Under the pieces are notes generated by a model. It was not told where the DNA came from. It made no database searches and was given only the letters and a program-made list of their open reading frames with translations. Positions 11,961 through 24,845 of a stretch of 64,000 nucleotides of DNA are shown here, one piece after another. This stretch comes from Caprimulgus europaeus. Lineage: Eukaryota; Chordata; Aves; Caprimulgiformes; Caprimulgidae. The position numbers and the translations under genes are program-made. The stretch lies in assembly GCA_907165065.1 (NCBI GenBank), contig OU015543.1:12382096-12446095 (forward strand). Reading direction: 5' to 3'. Position 1 is the first letter of the stretch. The number at the start of each line of letters is the position of its first letter.

Positions 11961-13797
11961 GGACACACTGGAGAACCCCAAGACCAAACCCACACAGGTG
12001 ACAAACCACCTCTCCTGAGGCTGTGAGTGTCTAGATGGGGTTTCCAGTCCCAGAGCAGCTCTGTGCCTCCCCAAAACCCAGCAGCACTGGCTGCCAGCTG
12101 GGGTGTGGCCAGGCACGTCTCTGACAACAGGGAATTGTGGAAAAAAACCCAGTAACAGGATGGAGAGAGCCGGGAGTGCAGGGGCTGAGTGAGGTGAGGA
12201 CACATCTGGGTGGCTTCAAGCACTGTCACAGTGCAGCCAGGAGGGAGCACGGGCAGGAGCTGGGCAGGGGTTCACATGGGCTGGCACTGCCACTGTCACC
12301 AGCCCCAGTTGTCCCCCAGAAGTTAAATGTTACACAAGCCTTGTCCTCTTCACCGGAGCTCCGAGGCAAATGTGACGTTAATCACCAGAACCTCGATATT
12401 CTGCAGGAGACTCAAGCCCTGGCAGGGAAGGGGGGGTGGGGGGGGGAGCTTTATTTCCATCGCTTTCATTTTCCTTTGAGGTTAATAGGAGGCTAATTTG
12501 AAAGCACTCAGTTAATGAGAAAGCTAAAAATACTCCTCCCATGCCCATCCTTCCTTTGCCTGGCTCGCTGGCATGGGCTGCAGAGGATGCTCCCTGCAGC
12601 CTGGGGACACGGTGTCCCTCATCTGCCCCCTCTCTCTGGAGAGAAGGACGTGGTGACTTGGTGACCTCCCCAGCAGGGACATGTCCCAGCCACAGCTGGG
12701 GTCACACCACAGCTCCCAGGCAGGAGAGACCCCAGGGATCTGCGGGGTTGTGGCACCAAGGACCTTGGGTTGGTAACATGTGGGGCAGGGGACAGGGATG
12801 GGGACAGTGGGGGCTTACAGCCACATCATCACCTCCCAAAAAGGAGCAGGGCTGTGGGGACCAGGGTCCTGCATCCTGCCCACCCCTGGCTGCTCCCCCC
12901 ATCACCTGGAGCACGCTGCTGCCGAGGGAACACGCTGTGTTCTGGTGCATCACTCCATGGTGGGGAGCTAACGCTGTGTGGCCGGCTACAGCACGACTCC
13001 AGCAGCTCAGGGGTGGGGACAAACCACAACCCACCCTGAAAACATCCCAGGGAGCCCCAAAACAACATGGGAGGCTCCCCCCTTGCACCCCATTGTCCCA
13101 CTGACACCCCCATCCACCTGCTGCCCTTTGAACCCCAGCAGCTCCCAAGGGACATGGGGGCAGGAGCCACAGGGACACAGCCTGGCAGAGCCCCCATCCC
13201 TCTGCTCTCCTGGAGAAGAGGTGCCCACCGTGCCATGGGGCCAGGGACACCAGCTCAGCCCCCTCATGCACAAACCCACCAGTCCCCTCCATCTCCCCAG
13301 GTGCTGGCATGGGTTCATCCATCGTTCCTCACCTGCATCCTGGTTTAATTTCCACACTGGCCCTGCATTGCCCTCCTGGAGCAGCTGATGATGCCCCCAG
13401 AGAAAACTGACCAGCAGCAGTGGGCGAGCACAGGGGATTTTCCAGCTGCAGGAGGACTTGGAACCAGTTCTGCTTCATCCAGCTGCCCACACATCTGCCA
13501 GATCCTGATTTTCCATCACAGATCCTGGACCAGCTCAAATCGGTTTGAGGACAATTCCTGGAGACTTCCTGGAGGTGCTGGTTGGGGTCAGCAGCTGGTG
13601 GACATGTGCCACATGTAGCACAGGGCTGTGGATGGCACCGAGCACTCAGAGAGCTGCCAATGCTGGGAGGTCACCAGCCACCTGAAGAGGAGCCACCTCC
13701 CCTGTCCCCTTTATCTATACTGCTCCAAACTGAGCTCTGGAGGAGCCCTGGGGTCCCATCCAGGCATCACCGGGCTGTGGGGAATCACCCTGGTACC
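11961..13797. other. Intergenic, nothing coding
   Basis: Unique sequence with no exon or RNA supported. A short AT-rich patch at 12480-12535 (GGTTAATAGGAGGCTAATTTG) is the only compositional island. Confidence 0.4.
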
Positions 13798-14145
13798 CCT
13801 GGGAGATGCCAGGAGATGCTGGGACATCCTGGGAGATGCCAGGAGATGCTGGGAGAAGCTTGGATGTGCCAGGAGATGCTGTGAGATGCCAGGAGGTTCT
13901 AGGGAAAGCTAGGAGAACCTGGGACATGCTGAGGGATGCTGGGACACACTGGGATGTGCCATGAGATGCTGGGAGGTGCTGGGACATGCTGGGAGATGCT
14001 GGGACATACTGGGATGTACCATGAGATGCTGGGAGATGCTGGGACATACTGGGATGTGCCATGAGATGCTGGGAGGTGCTGGGACATGCTGGGAGATGCT
14101 GGGACATACTGGGATGTGCCATGAGATGCTGGGAGATGCTGGAAC
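13798..14145. repeat. Nested minisatellite, 10-bp unit
   Basis: Base unit ~GCTGGGACAT / GATGCTGGGA (10 bp). A longer phrase, GGGATGTGCCATGAGATGCT, recurs at 13951, 14011 (one change), 14051 and 14111, so copies sit 60, 40 and 60 bp apart, all exact multiples of ten. This shows amplification of longer blocks inside a 10-bp array. Confidence 0.9.
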
Positions 14146-15071
14146 AAGGGGAACACACCAGGAGATGTCCCAGCTGGCAGCAGAGGCAGTGGCAGGCAGC
14201 ACAGGGCTGGCTTTGCCCCCTGTCCCCAGCACTTGTCTCTCCAAAGGTGCCCTGGAGATGCCAGGGACATGTCCCTGGAGATGCTGGAGATGCCAGAGGA
14301 TTTCCAGCAAGCTGGAGTGGGGCAGAGCAGGGCTGAGCTGCCACCCCAGAATAAATGAGGAGATAATAACTGATAATTCCCTTCCCACAGAGCCACATCC
14401 AAGGGTTTCTTGCTCTCCTCGCTGGAGAAAGGTTGTCCCTTTCCCAGCTCTTCTCCAAGAGGAACTCCCACACCTTCCCCTTTGAGCAGGGCTGGGTCAG
14501 TCCAACCTCTGCTTCTCCAGATGATTGAGAAGTTCTACTGGAGAGACATGGTGAGATACCAGGGGGGATGGCACCGTGTGCCACCACCCACACACCGGTG
14601 GTTCTGCTGCTGCCACCATCGCTCCCTCCAGCTCGGGGACTCCCAGTGATGGTTTGATTTTCCTTGGGGTTGGGAGGGAGAAGAACAGCACAAGCTAATT
14701 GTGGTGGAATGGGCTGATGAGGAATGTTTGGATCCTTGTTACATCCACTCCCCAGGGGCCCATTATGGTAATTCTTTCTTCTCTAACTGGCGAATTGTGT
14801 GACAAGTCAGGTGACAAACAGCGAGCAGGCAGGACTCTGCATTGTAACACAACTGTCTGCAGTGTCCCCCCTCAGCCGGACAGGGCACGTCCTGCCACGG
14901 GGTGTCGGGGGGGGGTGAGGGTCAGGACCCCCTCGCTGGCCCTGGCAGGGGTCCCTGGCCCCATAGCCTGCAGGGATAAAGGGCACAGTGTGGGGCTGTG
15001 GGCTGCCATGGGGCTGGGGGCGATGGGGGGTCCCACCTGCAATGGCAGAGGTGTTTACCAAAGCCTTTCCT
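14146..15071. other. Intergenic, nothing recognised
   Basis: Unique sequence between two minisatellites. No supported gene or RNA. Confidence 0.4.
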
Positions 15072-15690
15072 GGGATGTGATGTCCCCAAGCCCTGTGCCA
15101 CCATGTCCCTGAGCCCTGCACCATGATGTCCCCAAGCCCTGTGCTGTGACATCCCCAAGTCCTGCACCGTGTTGTCCCCAAGCTCTACACTTCAACATCC
15201 CCAAGACCTGTGCAGCAATGTCCCTAAGTCCTGTGCCATGATGTCCCCAAGCCCTGTGCCATGACATCTCAAACCCTGCACCATGATGTCCCCAAGCCCT
15301 GTGCTGTGACATCCCCAAATCCTGTACCATGATGTCCCCAAGCTCTGCTCTTCAACATCCTCAAGACCTGTGCAGCAGTGTCCCTAAGTCCTGTGCCATG
15401 ATGTCCCCAAGCCCTGTGCCATGACATCTCAAACCCTTTCACCATGATATCCCCAAACCCTGCATCACAAAGTCCCCAAGCCTGGTGCTGTGATGTCCCC
15501 AAGCTCCAAGCTGCAATGTCCCCAGGCTCTGTGCCACAACATCCCAAAGTTCAGCGCTGTGACAACCCCAAACCCTGCACCGTGATGTTCCCAAGTTCTA
15601 CGTCACAATGTCCCCAAGCCCTGTGCTGTAATGTCCCCAAGCCCAAGCCCTGTGCTGTCATGTCCCCAAGCCCTGCGCCACCTCCACCTG
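15072..15690. repeat. Minisatellite with 160-bp higher-order repeat
   Basis: 20-bp monomers of the form ATGTCCCCAAGCCCTGTGCC with variants. A phrase beginning CCATGATGTCCCCAAGCCCT at 15121 recurs at 15281, and a diverged copy begins near 15442. Eight monomers therefore form a ~160-bp higher-order unit of which two full copies are clear. Confidence 0.9.
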
Positions 15691-17225
15691 CCCCTTCAGC
15701 GCGAGCTGTCAGCAGGATGTCACCATTCCCCCCAAGCCTGGCAGCGGAACACCAGGTTCCCCCACAGATTTCTAAATGAATTGAATCCAATTTGAAGTTT
15801 TGATTAAATAGAAAAGAATAATAACAATTAAAAGAAGAAGGAGGATGGGGGGAAAAAAAAACCCAACCCAGGCTGGAGGAGCCACCAGCTGTCCCTCTGC
15901 CATCAGGGCACGTGTGGAGCCACAGCATCCAGCAAGGTCACTGAGGCAGAAGCTTGTACCCATCCCTGCTCCAAACGAGAAACCTAATTAAGATTTGATC
16001 AACACCAGAACAGGGAACTGCCACGGCATTAGCAAGGCAAACAACACCCAAATTAAGTTATTTTCTTGCCTTGTTTCAGTCCAGTTTTTAATTAGGTGGC
16101 TGCTGAGACGTGGCGTGGCCCCGTGTCCTGATGTCACCGTGATTTATTAGAGCTCTTTGCTGGAGTCACTGCTGCCCTCCAACCTCTGCATCCCCAGTCA
16201 CAGATGGGGTCCTACGTGCTGGAGCACAGTGGGGAGATGAGAATGTCCTTGTCCCTGTCCCCATCACCGTGGTGGCTTGGGGACCCTGTCCTGCTGCGTC
16301 CCCAGGAGAATGTGCTGGATGGTCACTGCACCACTACAGCCAGAGCTCTGAAACAAAAATGGCACCAAAAAACCCCACAGCAGAGCTGAAAAGATTCTGT
16401 GTCCACGTTTTTAACCACAGGAAAGATGCTTTTGAACAAAGCCTGATGATGTCCCACGCCCTCACGCTTCTGTCACCGTCTCACCGGCCGATGGGGACAG
16501 TGCCACATCCCATGGAACGCAGGGGAACGAGTGGGACGCCCCAACACGGGGCTGCAGCCATGCGCCGGGGTGGCAGCACCCGCTTTTTGGAGTGGGAAAG
16601 GGAAGGCAGGGCTGCCTGCCAGCTTGTCAAAGGACATTAAACCAGTTGCCACCATCTTCCAACAGTAACACAAGTGACACTCGCTTTGTACCCGCGTGTT
16701 CCCAGGGCAGAGCAGATGGCGAGGCCGCTGGATGCCGTTCAGCACCGCTTTGCCAAGAGAAGTGTCTCCCCCTGGTCCATGGGGATGTTCATTAACTCCC
16801 AGCCGAGAGGCACCGGGCTCTGCCAGCTGTCAGCGTGTCCAGCACATCACCAGAGCTCTGGGGACAATCCTGGGGCACGGCCACGCTGCCAGGGCTTCGT
16901 CTGGGGGCTAACGGGGTGCTCAGGTAATTACCAGGGACATTTGCATTGTCAAATTGCCTCTGAGGGAGGAAGAAGAGGGAAGAAACAAGCTGGTTGAAAG
17001 GGTTTATTTACACAAGGACAAGGAGATTTCCAGCTGTCAGGTGACAGGCAGTGGGTGCCACCCTGGGTGACAGTCACTTGTTTTGGGAGAGGACCTGCCA
17101 ATGCCATTGGGACTCAGGGATGTGGCACCAGAGCCCCATCTCAGAGCCATCATGGATCTGGGCTGGGATGTTCAGGCTCTTACAAGGTTTCCAGGAGGTT
17201 TGTCCATCCCATCTCTACCCTCATT
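15691..17225. other. Intergenic with one AT-rich island
   Basis: No exon recognised. At 15775-15850 and 15980-16105 the sequence turns AT-rich, with CCTAATTAAGATTTGATC, CAAATTAAGTTATTTTC and TTTTTAATTAGG motifs; this is a candidate regulatory element by composition. Confidence 0.35.
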
Positions 17226-17352
17226 CCATCTCCTATCATCCCATCCCATCCCATCCCACCCCCCCATCCCATCCCATCCCATCCCATCCCATCCCATCCC
17301 ATCCCATCCCATCCCATCCCATCCCATCCCATCCCATCCCATCCATCCATCC
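17226..17352. repeat. (ATCCC)n pentanucleotide array
   Basis: About 24 almost perfect copies of CCCAT, the reverse complement of the GGGAT unit at 2013-2457 and 18749-19450. Confidence 0.95.
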
Positions 17353-18748
17353 CCTGCTCCAGCAGAACAAGGCAGGTTTCCTCACCTCCCCTTGCCTCCT
17401 GCTCGTCTCCTGCCAGCTCTGGTGCTGCTCCATGATTGATGAAATCCTTCAATCCCAAATGACCAGGAGGGAGAACCACCAGCACCTTGTCTTTTGTCTT
17501 TAGATAAAGGAAGAAAAATACTCCCAGGGAGCTCGGAGGGCAGAGGCAGGGAGAGGAGCCGGGGCGAGGGGCTGGGGCTCTGCCTGCTCGGGGGGTCCCA
17601 CAGGTCATCCCCTCACCCCACCACTGTCTCTGCTGATGGAGTGAGCTGGGCGATGCTGGGAAGAGGGACCAGGGATGGGTCCCAGATCCCCCATTTTCAC
17701 CACACTTTGGGGTCTCAGCTAATTTTGTGCAGCGATTCCAGCCAGAGCTGAGGGATTTGCCACCCTGTTTGCCAAGGCGCAGCCCTCGGCGCTGGCTGTG
17801 CCGGCAGGGAGCCGGGCTCACCGGGATGGGTGTGCCCCAGGGCTGGGCTTTACCCCGGAGCTCTCCTGAACATCCTGCTCCAGGGACAGGGAACCCTTAT
17901 CCTGGGCACTGGGGGCTGGGGGTAATGAAAGAAGGATCTATAAGTAATTAGATCCGAATTAATTAAGGATGATGGATGGAGGGGACGGGGTGACTCCACG
18001 CAAATGGCACACGCTGCACAGGGTCTCGCTCCTGCCACCAACAAATTGATTTGCTGGTTTGGAGGAGGGAAAAAAATAGGAAGAAGAAGAAGAACAAAAG
18101 GAGCTTCCCACTACACCATTCCCAGCCCTGGAGGTGCCACAGCACCGCAGCTCCCTGGTCGTTTGCCCAACCGGGTGTCCCGGCACAGCCTGCTCGGGCT
18201 GGCACGTCCCTGTACCAGCTCCCGGCTGCGGCAGAGGCGAGGGGTGTGTGACACGGAGCCAGGGCAGCCCCGCAGCCACGGCCACCTTGGGGACAGAGGG
18301 ATTTGGCTTTGCCAACCCCAACCCTCGGGCACACAAACTCCTACCGACCTGGCGGCGCCGCGGCTGCCGCTCGGCGTGACAGCCGGCACTCGGCTGAGGG
18401 CTCCTCTGTCAGCCGGCGCTGCAATTAATTAGTGCTCTGTCTCATTAGTGCCTTTATCTACTCAGCCCCGCGCGCTGCGAACGTGACGCTGCCCCCCATC
18501 CGAGGTGACGTGGTGGCGTTTGGCAAAGAGCCCGGCACGGATCTTCACGTGTCACCGGCCGGGGGCTGCAGCCCGGTGAGGACCCCCCACTGACTGACCC
18601 ATCACTGGCACGTGGCCATTGTCTCATTACCTTGGAGACTAATTAAGGTGACAGTAAGAGCTGGGACACCTTGACCAGGGGAAAGTTAATGACTCGCGCC
18701 CGTCTCGGTGCTGGGAGGCTGGAGCTCAAGTCAACTCCATGACACTGA
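17353..18748. other. Intergenic; CpG-richer patch
   Basis: No gene supported. AT-rich motifs at 17935-17970 (AAGTAATTAGATCC, GAATTAATTAAGG) and 18420-18445. From ~18150 to 18560 CpG content rises (CCGCGCGCTGCGAACGTGACG near 18468), which could mark an unannotated promoter, but no linked exon was found. Confidence 0.35.
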
Positions 18749-19450
18749 TGGGATGGGATGGGATGGGATGGGATGGGATGGGATGGGATGGGATGGGATG
18801 GGATGGGATGGGATGGGATGGGATGGGATGGAAGGGATGGGATGGGATGGGATGGGATGGGATGGGATGGGATGGGATGGGATGGGATGGGATGGGATGG
18901 GATGGATTGGGATGGGATGGGATGGGATGGGATGGGATGGGATGGGATGGGATGGGATGGATTGGGATGGGATGGGGTGGGATGGGATGGGATGGGATGG
19001 ATTGGGATGGGATGGGATGGGATGGGATGGGATGGGATGGGATGGGATGGATTGGGATGGGATGGGATGGGATGGGATGGGATGGGATGGGATGGGATGG
19101 ATTGGGATGGGATGGGATGGGATGGATTGGGATGGGATGGGATGGGATGGGATGGGATGGGATGGGATGGGATGGGATGGGATGGGATGGGATGGATTGG
19201 GATGGGATGGGATGGGATGGGATGGGATGGGATGGGATGGGATGGGATGGGATGGATTGGGATGGGATGGGATGGGATGGGATGGGATGGGATGGGATGG
19301 ATTGGGATGGGATGGATTGGGATGGGATGGATTGGGATGGGATGGAAGGGATGGGATGGGATGGGATGGATGGGATGGGATGGGATGGATGGGATGGGAT
19401 GGGATGGGATGGGATGGGATGGGATGGGATGGGATGGGATGGGATGGGAC
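18749..19450. repeat. (GGGAT)n satellite-like array, ~140 units
   Basis: About 700 bp of GGGAT pentamers, interrupted by GGATT and GGAAG variant units at irregular spacing (for example near 18903, 18958 and 19228). It is the longest simple array in the window. Since the period is 5, all three forward frames read Gly/Met/Trp/Asp repeats and - strand frames read Ser/His/Pro/Ile repeats without stops; these are not genes. Confidence 0.97.
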
Positions 19451-21095
19451 AGAATGGATGTGATGTGCCATGATTTTGGCCATCAGTTGATCTGTGCCTG
19501 GAAACTCATCACTGTTGGGAGGTGACAGGCGGGTTGTCCCTGCCCGGAACAGCCGACACAACGTGCCATGCCTGCGAGCCGTGCCAGGGGGCTGCAGGCA
19601 CCAGGCTGCCCAGCAGGGAGACTGTGCTACTGGTTAACACTCTCCTGAGGAGCCCAGTGGGTGATTACAAGCAGATTAAAAATGCAAGCAAGAGTAATTT
19701 TTCTTCCTCACAAGTCTGGGCAGAGACACACGACCTGGTGCTGGTGAGGAGGAAGGAGCCGAGCTCTCTCCATGGCATCCCAGGGGGGAAAACAGGGTGC
19801 TGCACCCCACTGCCCTGCACCCCAGAGCCCACAGAAGGATCCCAGTGGGTGACATTCCTCCATCACCCTGCTCCTCCTCTTCCTCCACAGCTCAGAGCTG
19901 CCAGACCCTCCTTGGTGGCATCTAGCAGGCTTCAAAGAGCAGCCAAGGAAGCGAGCTTCTGGTGCAGAGGGCACGCTCCATGCTCCAAGTTAATTCCTTT
20001 TCCATGATCGTTGGCTTTTAGCAGCCCAGGGAAGGCAAAATGTTAAGAAAAAGCATATTGTAAAAAAAAAATTAGCCAGCAAGCCTTTAATTAAGCGATA
20101 GAATGAGTGAGAGCGTGAGGAGCCGCACACTAATTCATCCTGAAGAGGCTGGGCACCGAGCCAGGAGGATCTTCATCCTGCAGCGATCAAATTTCGGGTT
20201 TAAATGTTTTATTTTAACTTTTTTTTTTTTTTCTTCCCTTAAAAAACGTTTGTTAATTTATCCAAGAGGTTAAAAAGTTCCGAGCAGGGAAAGCTGTCCC
20301 CTAGGAAGGTGCCACCACGCCAGCCCCGGTGCCGCGCGCTCCCTTCTAGCGAGCGGGGAAAGGCTTGAGCCACCGTTTCCCTTTCCTCTATTTTCATCCC
20401 AAATTATTTTATTGCCCACTGAGGATCAAAAAAACCCCAAAGTGCCTAAGTAGTCATTTATTAACAGCTCTAAGTATCATTAAGCAGGGAGATGTGGTAG
20501 AATATAGATTACTCTGGGAGGAGCCGAGTATCCGAGTGCCATTGCTGGTGTTCAGCTTGTCACCCGCGTCCCGCCGTGGCACATCACCACCGTGATTAGT
20601 GACATCAGATGGCTCCTGAGAAATGATTCTGTGCCATTAGACACATCAGTCTGTCTGACACCAGCCCCAACAGAGGGCCGTGCTGGGGAGGAGTCAGCAG
20701 CTCTGGGGATGTGATGGGAATCCTGGAGATAGGGTGGGTGCAACCACTGGGTGTTGTGGTGACATCTTGGGAATGAGGGTGCTGTAAACACCAGGGGGGA
20801 AAGCTGGTGGAGCAAGTGCCAGGCTGGCTGGGTGCCAGGCTGCTGGATGGAGGGACCCCAGGGGAAGGTGGTTGTAGGATGGGTGCAAGAGGAACTTGCA
20901 AATAGTTCCTGTCCTCACAGGCCCCAGAGGTGGGGTTGCCCATGTTCTGCACCCAGCTTGCCCCACTTGCCCCACTCCATCTTTCTCTTTCATCAGCTGC
21001 AACTCCAAAACACTGCCCAGGCACCTCTGTGTCCTGGCACAGACCTGCCTGCACATACTGTTGTGTGAGCTCCACCACCCCAACCCATCACCCCC
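19451..21095. other. Intergenic with AT-rich islands
   Basis: No exon recognised. AT-rich stretches at 20035-20100 (CTTTAATTAAGCG), 20195-20280 (poly-T, TTTGTTAATTTATCC) and 20385-20510 (CATTTATTAACAGC, GTATCATTAAGC) are candidate conserved non-coding elements. Confidence 0.35.
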
Positions 21096-21640
21096 AAGTC
21101 CATTGCCCCATCTCCATCACCCAAAGCCATTGCCCTGGCTCCATCATCCAAAACCATCACCCCAACCCATTGTCTTGGGTCCATCACACCAACCCATCAC
21201 CCCAACCTATTGCCCTGGCTCCATCATCCAAAACCATCATCCCAACCCATTGTCCTGGGTCCATCATCCAAAACCATCACTCCAACCTATTGCCCTGGCT
21301 CTCTCATCCCAACCCATCACTGCAACACCTTGCCCTGGCTTCATCATCCCATCACCCTGGATCCATCACTTCAACCATTGAACCCAATGCATAGCACCAA
21401 CTCATTGCCCTGGCTCCATCACCACATCCTACCCAAGCCATCACCCCTACCCATCACCCCAGCTCCATCACTCCATCTCTGTTACCCCAACCCATCACCC
21501 CAGCTCCATCACTCCATCTCTGTTACCCCAACCCATCACCCCAGCTCCATCACTCCATCTCTATTACCCCAACACATCACCCCAACCCATCATCCCAGCT
21601 CCATCACCCCAACCCACCACCTCACCCTGCCCTCCCCACC
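21096..21640. repeat. Minisatellite, 40-bp unit
   Basis: 40-bp units such as CCATCATCCAAAACCATCAC plus CCCAACCTATTGCCCTGGCT in the first half (to ~21360). A related 40-bp unit, CCCAACCCATCACCCCAGCT plus CCATCACTCCATCTCTGTTA, fills the second half (21470-21600). Confidence 0.9.
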
Positions 21641-23299
21641 CCACAGCCATGCCCATGCCATGTCAGCCCACCACCAGCACTTTGTTTCCTGCTGTTTCCA
21701 CTCAGAGAGGCCATAAATCTGCTTAGTACACCTCAAAAAGAGGAATCAAAATGTCACCTGGGTGGAGATGGCTCCATTGAAGGGGTATTGATTGTCACAC
21801 AGAGTATTCTCACTTTATTCACCTACTTAGTCCCTTCCCCTAGGCGCATATGAATTCATCAAACGTTGTCACACCACATAATAATCCTTGTTCCCGGGTG
21901 TTGTCACAGCTGCTCAGACTTTGTCCTGCCTTCCTGGGCCAGCAGGAATTTAGGGAAGAAAGGATTTGCTGGCAGAACACAGAGACATCAGTCAAGGGGC
22001 AAATTAACCCTCCCATGGCCAAGGGAGGACGCGAACCCCCTGACCACCACCACGTGCAGGCCAGCTCGGGCTTTGTTCCCAGTTCCTTGGGATTTTGGGG
22101 TGAAAGATGTGACAATAAGTTGGGGAGAGAAGAGCTTTTCCTTTTGTTTGCAGCATTCTCTTGTTGTGTCTTGGCTGCAGCCCCGGGAGCCCTGCAGAGC
22201 AGGAGCTGGCAGAGCAGGGACGGTGGCTGCTGCCCCTCTCTGGGAGGGGAATGGGGCAGTGAAGGAGAAAATCCGACAGGAGAGGAGATTGAAGATGAGA
22301 AGGAAAGACCATGGAGCTGGTGGAGTGTCTTGAGAAGAAAGCAGATGCCTCCTCCCCAGCCAGCCCCGCTGCCAGGATGGGGTCCTGCATCCCAGGGATG
22401 CCTGGAAGGAGCAACACTGGGAGAGGCAGGGAGGGAACGTGGGGTGCAGGGCTCTGCTCCCCAAAGACCCTCACTTGAGACAGAGCCGGGGCCACCACAC
22501 ATGGCACAGAGAACTGGGGCCATGCTCAGGTGCTGCTAATTGCAATTCCCAATTAAGGAAGGCTGGATGAGGTGCTGTGGCTCAGGAATGCACCCTCTGA
22601 GGGCTGTGCTGGGGGGTCCCTGTGGGGTGCTGGTGTTCCAGAGGCTGCAGATCTTTCTGGGTGAGTAGGATGCTGCTGGGGTGAACCTGGAACCCCATGA
22701 GAGGTCACGCTGGCACATCTCCTTGGGGATGTGACAGGTTCCCTGAAGGCTGGTGACCTATGGGGACATCCCAAGTGGTGCAGCTGTCCCCAGCCATGGA
22801 GCTCCTCCTTATTTATGTCCCCTGCCCTGCAGGGACCTGAGTCGGGTGCTGCCACCGCTGTCCTCAACCCACCACGTGGGTGGTGACAGCCACCAGCCCT
22901 CATCTTCTGGTTGAAAATAAATTAGAAGCAGGAGCTGGTGCCCCTGAGCTATGTTTATTATTCAAATTATTTGTGCCTTGATCTGATTCTGTGTCGTGAT
23001 TTAATCTGTTAACGGCCCCTGATGCAATCTGCTCCCCTCCGCCTTCATCTCCCTGTGCCGCGTGCACCCGAGGGGCTGATTTCTCTGACGGCCTTTTGGC
23101 AGCTCAGGGTCAGGTTTGCAGCTCCCAACACACTGAGGTGGCAGGTCACCAATGGGAGATGGCAGGACGCTGGCACGCCACGGCTGTGAAGGGTGAGGAT
23201 GAGGGGGAGGAAGCAGCAGCACACAGAGGGTCCATGTGCGGGGGAAATCCCTTGGAGCTGCCCAACTCTGGGGACTCAGAGTGGGAATGGGGTGCAGGG
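21641..23299. other. Intergenic, nothing coding supported
   Basis: A 229-codon open frame spans 21850-22539, but its translation resembles no family I know, has no domain, and lies in GC-rich sequence where chance frames are long. I do not call it. AT-rich patch at 22910-23010. Confidence 0.4.
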
Positions 23300-23936
23300 T
23301 GTCCTGGTTTGAGCTGGGCCAGAGCTGGTTTCTGAACAGCGCTGGGGTTTGGTTCCAGCTGGGATTTGTCAGGAGAAGAACGTTGCTCACACACCGATGT
23401 TTTCAATTGTCACTGGAAGTTGAAGGACTTCTCGTTTTGCTGCTCTGCAAGCGCAAGATCTCAGGGGTGAGGAATATTGACATGGATCAGCTCCATGGGC
23501 ATTGGGCTCTGCCAAGGGGCTGTTCCATCTCCTGTCCCCCATGGGCAGGAGATCCATGAGGGGCTCTTCCTCTCTGGCTCTCTCTGGCTCTCGCTCGGGC
23601 TCTGGCTCTCCCGGGATTGCGGTTTCGGGTCGGGATTGTCGCTGCTCCGGGATTGTTCTCTGGGAACGGGCCGGGCTGGGTGGGCGGGTGCTGAGCAATG
23701 GCACTGGGGGTCACTCATCTGCATATTTTATTCCTATTACTATTATAATTATTATTTTAATGCCATTATTATTTTAATTTTTCTTTTATTTCCATGATTA
23801 AATGGTTCTTCTCTCACCCTACGAGTCTCCTTGCCCCCCAGTTCTCTCCCCTACGCCCTGGGTGGGGAGTGAGCGAGCGGCTGGGTTTGGCTGCCAGCCC
23901 AGTGAAACCACCACAATCTTTAGTGAAACCACCACA
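23300..23936 (-). mobile_element. LTR-like interspersed repeat, copy 2
   Basis: Same family as the copy at 6141 but inverted: on the + strand it begins TGTCCTGGTTTGAGCTGGG and ends AGTGAAACCACCACA. A small terminal duplication (AGTGAAACCACCACA twice, ending 23915 and 23936) makes the edge uncertain. The CpG-containing central block (23610-23680) matches the other copies closely. Flanks (CAGGG / AGGCA) give no clear target-site duplication. Confidence 0.65.
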
Positions 23937-24845
23937 AGGCAGCAGCCCCGCCACCACCCCTGGGCACCGTGGGACCCACAGATGCACCTGGGGGCTGGTG
24001 CTGGATGGGTCCATGCCCCAGGATGGGGGCTCAGAGGGGGACACAGAGCGGCAGCCCCCGGGGGAAGGTGGGGTGAATCCCCCCCGGGGGGTTGGATGCC
24101 TTCCCCCCAGCCCACGGTGGGGGAGCAGAGGGCTTGGGGACCCACCTGCAGAAGGAGGGAAGGAGATGGGGACCCCCACAGCTGCCGTGCCTTGGGTGCA
24201 CAGAGAGCTCTGCTGCTGCAGACCCTCCACCAAAACACCCCAGGGAAGGGGCTGCTCCGGCACTGCTGGCACGGGGTGATGCGGTGACACTCACCCACGG
24301 TGACATTGCCATTCCCCACCTCGCTCTGCCAGACCTCCAGGGCTGATTTATGGCAGCACGAGGAGGCAATCAAGGCCCCTGTCCCCGAGGACGTCGCGAC
24401 AGCTCCTCCGCTGCATTTTGACCAGGAGCACGTGGCAGGCGCGGTGGCTGCATGTCAATGGCAACCAGAGCTGGTGGCACTCAGGGATGTGGCAGGTCCC
24501 CTCCCAGGAAGATGGATCTCTGTGCTGGTGCCTGAGGATGCTGAGGGCAGGGCTGGAGGAGTGGGATGCACCTCTGCTAACGGGGACGTGGTGCTGGGAG
24601 AGCTTCGGGGGATGGATGGAGCCACATGTAAACATAATGGGGTGGTGACAAATGCCACCTCTCCAGGTAGGAGCTCCCCCAAGACAAAGCAAATGTCCCC
24701 CCAGCCAAAGAGAGCAACCATGGCACGTAACAGGATTTGTCACCAATTGCTGGAAAGAAGCCAGAGCTGAGGAGGATTTGCCTCCTGGGGAGCCTTGGGC
24801 ACCCTGCGCTGCCCCACCTTGATCCCAGCACTGATGAGCTCTGAA
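23937..24845. other. Intergenic, nothing recognised
   Basis: GC-rich unique sequence. No supported gene or RNA. Confidence 0.4.

Noticed and set aside
18708..19561. Long open frames of 244-276 codons on both strands
   Set aside because: They are translations of the GGGAT array in several frames at once, with no conserved domain or start context.
21850..22539. 229-codon + strand open frame
   Set aside because: No family resemblance, no domain, overlapped by equally long frames on the other strand in GC-rich DNA.
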